A stretch of 18,093 nt of DNA. Origin: an uncultured Clostridia bacterium (GTDB lineage Bacteria; Bacillota; Clostridia; TANB77; CAG-508). The position numbers were made by a program, and so were the translations under genes. The DNA is taken from assembly GCA_944388615.1 (NCBI GenBank), contig CALXJL010000019.1, forward strand, positions 1 through 18,093. The letters run 5' to 3'. The notes beneath the pieces are model-generated. The model did not search any database and had not been told where the DNA came from. It saw only the letters and a program-made list of their open reading frames with translations. Positions 14,117 to 18,093 of this stretch are shown here, one piece after another (within the stretch, counting starts at the first letter, position 1; every line of letters starts with the position of its first letter).

Positions 14117-17100
14117 TTACACCTTTTCTACAAATATTTTCAAATTTTCTCCATTTATATTTGTATCAATATAATCTTTTCCTGGTTCATTATATATAAT
14201 ATTATCTGATAATGTGTCTTTTTTTATTTGAGTTTCAAACTTTTTCACAACTTTTTCTAAATTATCGTTTTCTGCTACATATAAATTAATTCTATCTAGT
14301 ACTTCAAATCCACTATCTTTTCTCATATTTTGAACCTTAGAAAGTATTTCTCTTAAGTTTCCTTCTTCTTTTAATTCTTCAGTAATATTAGTATCTAAAA
14401 CAACACCTATTTCACCTTCACCTGCAAAAGCAAATCCTTCCATACCTTGCATTGTTATTAATAAATTTTCTGAACTTAAAGCAATTTGTGTATCATCTAT
14501 CTGAATATATTCTACTCCACCATTTCTTACTTTATTTGCTAAATCCATTTGATTTTTACTTGCTATTTCAGCTTTTATTTTTGGAATTAATTTTCCATGT
14601 TCTTTTCCTAAAACAGGCAAGTTTGGTTTTATTTCAAAATTAACATATTTAGATAAATCTGCACCTAATACAACATTTTTTATATTTAATTCTTCTTTTA
14701 CTATATCTCCATAATATTTAGGAAGTTCTTTTTCAGAAATTAACATTTCTGATAATGGTTGTCTATTCTTGATATTAGCTGTGTTTCTAGCACTTCTTCC
14801 TAATTTAACTATAGAATATGCTAGATCCATTTCTTTTTCTAGGTTAGTATCAATTGATTTTTCATCTACTTCTGGCCATGAACATAAATGTACACTTTCT
14901 TTAGCATTTTTGTCTAATCCACATACTAAATTTTGATAAATTTCTTCTGTCACAAATGGTACAAATGGTGCTGCAATTTTAGCAAGTATTACTAAGACTT
15001 TATATAAAGTTACATATGCATCTATTTTATCATCTGTTAGCTTCTGGCTCCAGAATCTTTCTCTATTTCTTCTTACATACCAATTTGATAATTCATCTGT
15101 AAATTCTTCAATTTTTAATGCAGCATTTGTAATATCATATTTTTCTAATCTTTCATCAACTACTTTTATTAATGTATTTAGCTTAGAAATAATCCATTTA
15201 TCCATTATATTTTCAGATTTTTTATTAATATATTCTAATGGATTGAATTTATCAATTTCTGCATATAAAACGTAGAATGAATATACATTCCATAATGTAC
15301 TTAAAAATCCTCTCTGAGTCTCTTGCACATTTTTTAATCCTAATCTTGTTGGTAACCATGGTGCTGATACTGTATAAAAATGCCATCTTGTAGCATCTGC
15401 TCCAACTGTATCTAATAACGTCATTGGGTCAACACCATTTCCCTTAGATTTTGACATTTTTTGTCCTTTTTCATCTAATACATGTCCTAATACTATACAA
15501 TTTTCAAATGGTATTTTTCCAAATAATGCTGTTCCTAATGCTGTTAATGTATAAAACCATCCTCTTGTTTGGTCTACTGCTTCTGAAATAAATTGTGCTG
15601 GAAAATTCTTCTCAAATAGATCTTGATTTTCAAAAGGATAATGTAATTGTGCAAATGGCATTGAACCTGAATCAAACCAGCAATCTATAACTTCTTTTGC
15701 TCTATGCATTTGTTTTCCACAATGAGGGCATTTTAAATGTACATTATCTATATAAGGTTTGTGTAACTCAATATCATCTGGACAATCTATTGCTTTTTCT
15801 TTTAACTCTTTTATACTTCCAATACATTCTTGATGACCACATTTTTCATTTTCACATGTCCAAATTGGAAGTGGTGTTCCCCAATATCTATCTCTTGAAA
15901 TTCCCCAGTCAATTACATTTTCTAGGAATTTACCAAATCTTCCTGTTCTTATTGTATCTGGGTACCAATTTACTTTATTATTATTTGCAACTAATTCATC
16001 TCTTAATTTACTCATTGCAACAAACCAACTTTCTTTTGGATAATATAAAAGTGGTGTGTCACATCTCCAACAATGAGGATATGAGTGTAAATGTTTTTCT
16101 TTACTAAATAATTTATTTTCTGTAGCAAGCCATTTGCAAATATCTTCATTACAATCTCTTACAAATCTTCCTGCCCATGGTTCTACTTCATCTACAAATT
16201 TTCCTGATTTATCTACTAAATTTATAAATGTAATTCCATTTTGTTTTGATACAAGACTGTCATCTTCACCATAAGCTGGTGCTATATGAACAATACCTGT
16301 ACCATCTTCCAAATTAACATAGTCACCATGAATTACTACAAATGCCTTTCCATCTATTTTACCAAATGGCATTAATCTTTCATATTTTATTCCTAATAAT
16401 TCTTCACCTTTAAATTCTTTTACTATTTCATAAGGTGTATCTTTTAAAACTTTTTCTAATAAATCCTTAGCTAAAATATAGTTTTCAAACTTTGTTTCTT
16501 CCTCTGTTCCAATGTTTGCTTTTACTAAAACATATGTGTAAGATTTATTAATACATAAAGCTAAATTTGAAGGTAATGTCCATGGTGTAGTTGTCCAAGC
16601 TAAAATATAAGTATTTTTCTCATAACCTTGGTTTTCTTCTACTTTGAATTTTGCAATACATGTTAGGTCTTTTACATCTTTATATCCTTGTGCAACTTCA
16701 TGTGATGATAATGCTGTTCCACATCTTGGACAATATGGCATTACTTTATGTCCTTCATATAATAGTCCTTTTTCCCACAACTTACTTAATGCCCACCAAA
16801 CTGATTCAATATATTCATTATGATATGTTACATATGGATTTTCCATATCAACCCAATATCCGACTTTATTCGTCATTTCTTCCCACATAGATACATAAGT
16901 AAATACACTTTCTTTACATTCTTTTACAAATTTCTCAACACCATATTCTTCTATTTGTTGTTTTCCTGAAATTCCTAATTTTTTTTCAATTTCAAGTTCT
17001 ACTGGTAAACCATGTGTATCCCATCCAGCCTTACGTATTACTTTGTATCCTTTCATAACTTTATATCTTGGTATAATATCTTTCATAACTCTTGTTTCAA

Positions 17101-17275
17101 TATGTCCAACATGTGGTTTTCCATTTGCTGTTGGTGGTCCATCATAAAATGTAAAATATTCTTTTCCTTCATTTAACGCAAAGTTCTTTTTTATTATATC
17201 TTTGTCCTTCCATAGTTTTGCCACGTCTTTTTCCATTCCCACAAAACCATTTTTTAGCTCAACTTTTTTATACAT
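14117..17275 (-). CDS. ileS: Isoleucyl-tRNA synthetase, eukaryote-like (IleRS2) class
   Basis: This class I synthetase, 1052 aa, charges tRNA-Ile. Motifs seen are FYDGPPTANGKPHVGHIETR (HVGH at 55-58), the CP1 editing domain with TTTPWTLPSN (228-237), and GQKMSKSKGN (KMSKS at 606-610). Putative zinc ligands are CPRC near 182 and the Cys clusters CENEKC and CPHC at 474-519. The length above 1040 aa, the segment WDTHGLPVELEIEKKLG and the long C-terminus place it in the second, eukaryote-like bacterial class, some members of which tolerate mupirocin (family knowledge). The active-site HXGH order is standard, not the altered GXHH form linked to extreme resistance. AAAGGAGG before the ATG overlaps the DUF1653 stop (14-bp gap). 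The Ile T-box at the head of the operon should control expression by tRNA-Ile charging. Confidence 0.97.
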   Translation of the reverse strand: MYKKVELKNGFVGMEKDVAKLWKDKDIIKKNFALNEGKEYFTFYDGPPTANGKPHVGHIETRVMKDIIPRYKVMKGYKVIRKAGWDTHGLPVELEIEKKLGISGKQQIEEYGVEKFVKECKESVFTYVSMWEEMTNKVGYWVDMENPYVTYHNEYIESVWWALSKLWEKGLLYEGHKVMPYCPRCGTALSSHEVAQGYKDVKDLTCIAKFKVEENQGYEKNTYILAWTTTPWTLPSNLALCINKSYTYVLVKANIGTEEETKFENYILAKDLLEKVLKDTPYEIVKEFKGEELLGIKYERLMPFGKIDGKAFVVIHGDYVNLEDGTGIVHIAPAYGEDDSLVSKQNGITFINLVDKSGKFVDEVEPWAGRFVRDCNEDICKWLATENKLFSKEKHLHSYPHCWRCDTPLLYYPKESWFVAMSKLRDELVANNNKVNWYPDTIRTGRFGKFLENVIDWGISRDRYWGTPLPIWTCENEKCGHQECIGSIKELKEKAIDCPDDIELHKPYIDNVHLKCPHCGKQMHRAKEVIDCWFDSGSMPFAQLHYPFENQDLFEKNFPAQFISEAVDQTRGWFYTLTALGTALFGKIPFENCIVLGHVLDEKGQKMSKSKGNGVDPMTLLDTVGADATRWHFYTVSAPWLPTRLGLKNVQETQRGFLSTLWNVYSFYVLYAEIDKFNPLEYINKKSENIMDKWIISKLNTLIKVVDERLEKYDITNAALKIEEFTDELSNWYVRRNRERFWSQKLTDDKIDAYVTLYKVLVILAKIAAPFVPFVTEEIYQNLVCGLDKNAKESVHLCSWPEVDEKSIDTNLEKEMDLAYSIVKLGRSARNTANIKNRQPLSEMLISEKELPKYYGDIVKEELNIKNVVLGADLSKYVNFEIKPNLPVLGKEHGKLIPKIKAEIASKNQMDLANKVRNGGVEYIQIDDTQIALSSENLLITMQGMEGFAFAGEGEIGVVLDTNITEELKEEGNLREILSKVQNMRKDSGFEVLDRINLYVAENDNLEKVVKKFETQIKKDTLSDNIIYNEPGKDYIDTNINGENLKIFVEKV

Positions 17276-17289
17276 AGTCTTTTCCTCCT

Positions 17290-17544
17290 TTATTTCATGT
17301 AATTTTTACTTAAGTTTTCTGCTAGTTCAAATCTTGTTTTTTGACCAGTTATATTATCTGGTCTTTCTGGAATTTGTTCTAGAAACATTTTTTCTGGTCT
17401 AACCCAAATTTTTTCCTTTCTATCATATAATGGTTTATATACTACCATTCTTTCTTTAGTTTCTGAATCATATGCTACATTCTCTACAAAATAATAATTT
17501 CCTTTAAAATGTCTGTACACTTTTCCTATTTGTACCTGTTCCAT
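17290..17544 (-). CDS. DUF1653-family small protein
   Basis: The 84-aa protein has the DUF1653 core: GKVYRHFKGNYYFVENVAYD, then MVVYKPLYD and IWVRPEKMFLEQIP. This compact beta-rich, SH3-like fold is widespread in Firmicutes and proteobacteria; its function is not established. Here it is the first gene after the isoleucine T-box and lies directly before ileS, whose ribosome binding site overlaps its stop codon. It should therefore be induced by isoleucine or tRNA-Ile starvation along with IleRS. Its own ATG has GGGGG 6-7 nt upstream. Length matches family members, so it is intact. A direct role in tRNA-Ile or proline/isoleucine metabolism would be a guess. Confidence 0.85.
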   Translation of the reverse strand: MEQVQIGKVYRHFKGNYYFVENVAYDSETKERMVVYKPLYDRKEKIWVRPEKMFLEQIPERPDNITGQKTRFELAENLSKNYMK

Positions 17545-17573
17545 ATTATTCCCCCTTTATTTTACCATCATGT

Positions 17574-17614
17574 AAAAAAACAGACTCCATCCTATTACTA
17601 GGACGAAATCTGTT
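17574..17614 (-). terminator. T-box terminator
   Basis: On the minus strand the arm AACAGATTTCGTCCTA (17614-17599) pairs with TAGGATGGAGTCTGTT (17594-17579), with a few mismatches. It closes on a GTAA loop and is followed by seven T. It is the expression-off structure competing with the T-box antiterminator. Confidence 0.9.
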
Positions 17615-17828
17615 TTTCCGCGGTACCACCTATATTAAAAGATTTATTTATCTTTTCTCTCTAAAACTTTTAACGCTGTTTATGCGATAATACTTACTTT
17701 TATTTTCAGTATTACAACTCCAAGGTGATAATAAATGTTTATTGTTCTACCAAACTCTCAGCTTTTGTTTGGCTCTCTTTAGATTTTACACATTTATCTT
17801 GTCCTTTTCTTTGTTTTTATTTTTTATT
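17574..17828 (-). promoter_or_regulatory. Isoleucine T-box riboswitch leader
   Basis: The minus-strand leader carries the conserved T-box sequence AGGTGGTACCGCG (17631-17619), which binds the tRNA acceptor end. Upstream are Stem I elements including AGAGAGCC (near 17778) and GCTGAGAG. The specifier-loop context TTATCACC holds the codon ATC (17729-17727), an isoleucine codon followed by the usual A. Downstream is the terminator at 17574-17614. Uncharged tRNA-Ile should stabilise the antiterminator and allow transcription of the DUF1653 gene and ileS. Confidence 0.93.
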
Positions 17829-17834
17829 TCCTGC

Positions 17835-17863
17835 ATTCTATCATGTTTTTTTTGTTTTTGCAA
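17835..17863 (-). promoter_or_regulatory. Sigma-A promoter of the T-box/ileS operon
   Basis: On the minus strand TTGCAA (17863-17858), a 17-nt spacer and TAGAAT (17840-17835) sit about 7 nt before the start of the predicted T-box transcript. Confidence 0.75.
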
Positions 17864-17917
17864 GTGGTTGTAATATTATTTTATTAAATCTCGTAACTAT
17901 TCAGAGGTAGAAAAAAG

Positions 17918-17957
17918 TTATTCACAAAAACAGAGAAAACGAAACAAATAATCCACA
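17918..17957 (+). promoter_or_regulatory. Two DnaA-box-like nonamers
   Basis: TTATTCACA (17918-17926) and TAATCCACA (17949-17957) each differ at one position from the consensus TTATCCACA. They share orientation and lie 31 bp apart in AT-rich intergenic DNA. They could be DnaA regulatory sites for the gene at 18065. Two sites are too few to call an origin. Confidence 0.3.
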
Positions 17958-17968
17958 GAATATTACAG

Positions 17969-18011
17969 AGTTTGTAACAGTAATGAAATATACTTGTTAC
18001 AGACTTTTTTT
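17969..18011 (+). terminator. Terminator/attenuator hairpin upstream of the 18065 gene
   Basis: AGTTTGTAACA (17969-17979) pairs fully (one G-U) with TGTTACAGACT (17995-18005) around a 15-nt loop and is followed by seven T on the plus strand. No plus-strand gene ends just upstream, so attenuation of the gene starting at 18065 is likelier than ordinary termination. The 5' arm can instead pair with TTACA at 17963-17967. Confidence 0.55.
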
Positions 18012-18064
18012 GATTGTTGTGATAAAATAAAACCATCAAAAAAAGATTGGTGGTGAAGAAGGTT

Positions 18065-18093
18065 ATGACTGAAAAAGAATATAAATTAACATG
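18065..18093 (+). CDS. Start of an unidentified plus-strand gene (partial)
   Basis: An ATG at 18065 begins MTEKEYKLT and runs off the window. A purine-rich GGTGAAGAAGG precedes it. It is divergent from the T-box/ileS operon. Nine residues are too few to assign a product. A -10-like TAAAAT (18023-18028) lies downstream of the attenuator hairpin without a convincing -35, so the promoter may instead be upstream of the hairpin. Confidence 0.55.

Noticed and set aside
5884..17275. Numerous plus-strand ORFs of 60-130 codons opposite the synthetase, membrane and scaffold genes
   Set aside because: They are antisense shadows: low-complexity Leu/Phe/Ile/Ser-rich products with no ribosome binding sites, lying opposite strongly recognisable genes.
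17881..18064. Chromosomal replication origin
   Set aside because: Only two imperfect DnaA boxes are present, and MTEKEYKLT does not resemble the start of DnaA or other usual origin-linked genes.
1..18093. tRNA or rRNA genes and insertion sequences
   Set aside because: No cloverleaf-like CCA-ended segments, rRNA conserved stretches or transposase motifs were seen on either strand by reading; a tRNAscan or Infernal run would settle this.

Overview
The window is very AT-rich (clearly under one third G+C by eye), has strong AGGAGG-type ribosome binding sites and intrinsic terminators, and carries an Ile T-box leader, sortase/LPxTG and cohesin/dockerin modules and a piece of a spore-coat manganese catalase (CotJC type). 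Together these point to a spore-forming-lineage Clostridia/Firmicutes bacterium, probably gut-associated and uncultured. This placement is inference; no rRNA is present. Nearly all genes lie on the minus strand, so transcription runs right to left.

Right part (17.9 kb down to 13.8 kb): a sigma-A promoter, an isoleucine-specific T-box leader, a small DUF1653 gene, a 1052-aa isoleucyl-tRNA synthetase of the eukaryote-like class, and a small Cys-rich DUF1540 gene ending at an intrinsic terminator. Divergent from the T-box, on the plus strand, a gene starts at 18065 behind an attenuator-like terminator hairpin and two DnaA-box-like nonamers.

Middle (13.7 to 11.4 kb): a promoter followed by three small membrane-protein genes of unknown function. 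The first is split by a 1-nt indel in a T-homopolymer. The group ends with dtd (D-aminoacyl-tRNA deacylase) and a strong terminator.

11.4 to 5.9 kb: a promoter and a compact four-synthetase operon, metS-hisS-proS-tyrS, with gaps of 7 to 27 bp. ProRS lacks nearly all of its editing insertion and MetRS lacks the C-terminal tRNA-binding domain. The tyrS stop codon abuts two interlocked 41-nt palindromes.

5.7 to 0.6 kb is the most interesting part: a four-gene operon that looks like a small cohesin-dockerin surface system for cell-wall remodelling. It encodes (1) an LPKTG-anchored cohesin protein, (2) a sortase, (3) a secreted glucosaminidase with SH3, Ig-like and C-terminal dockerin modules, and (4) a second cohesin protein with two cadherin-like domains and a membrane anchor. 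The natural reading is that the dockerin docks the peptidoglycan hydrolase onto one or both wall- or membrane-anchored cohesins. That is inferred from domain content, not demonstrated. The operon converges on a 5'-truncated CotJC remnant (115-498, plus strand), with a shared terminator between them. At the extreme left only the ribosome binding site and start codon of another minus-strand gene are visible.
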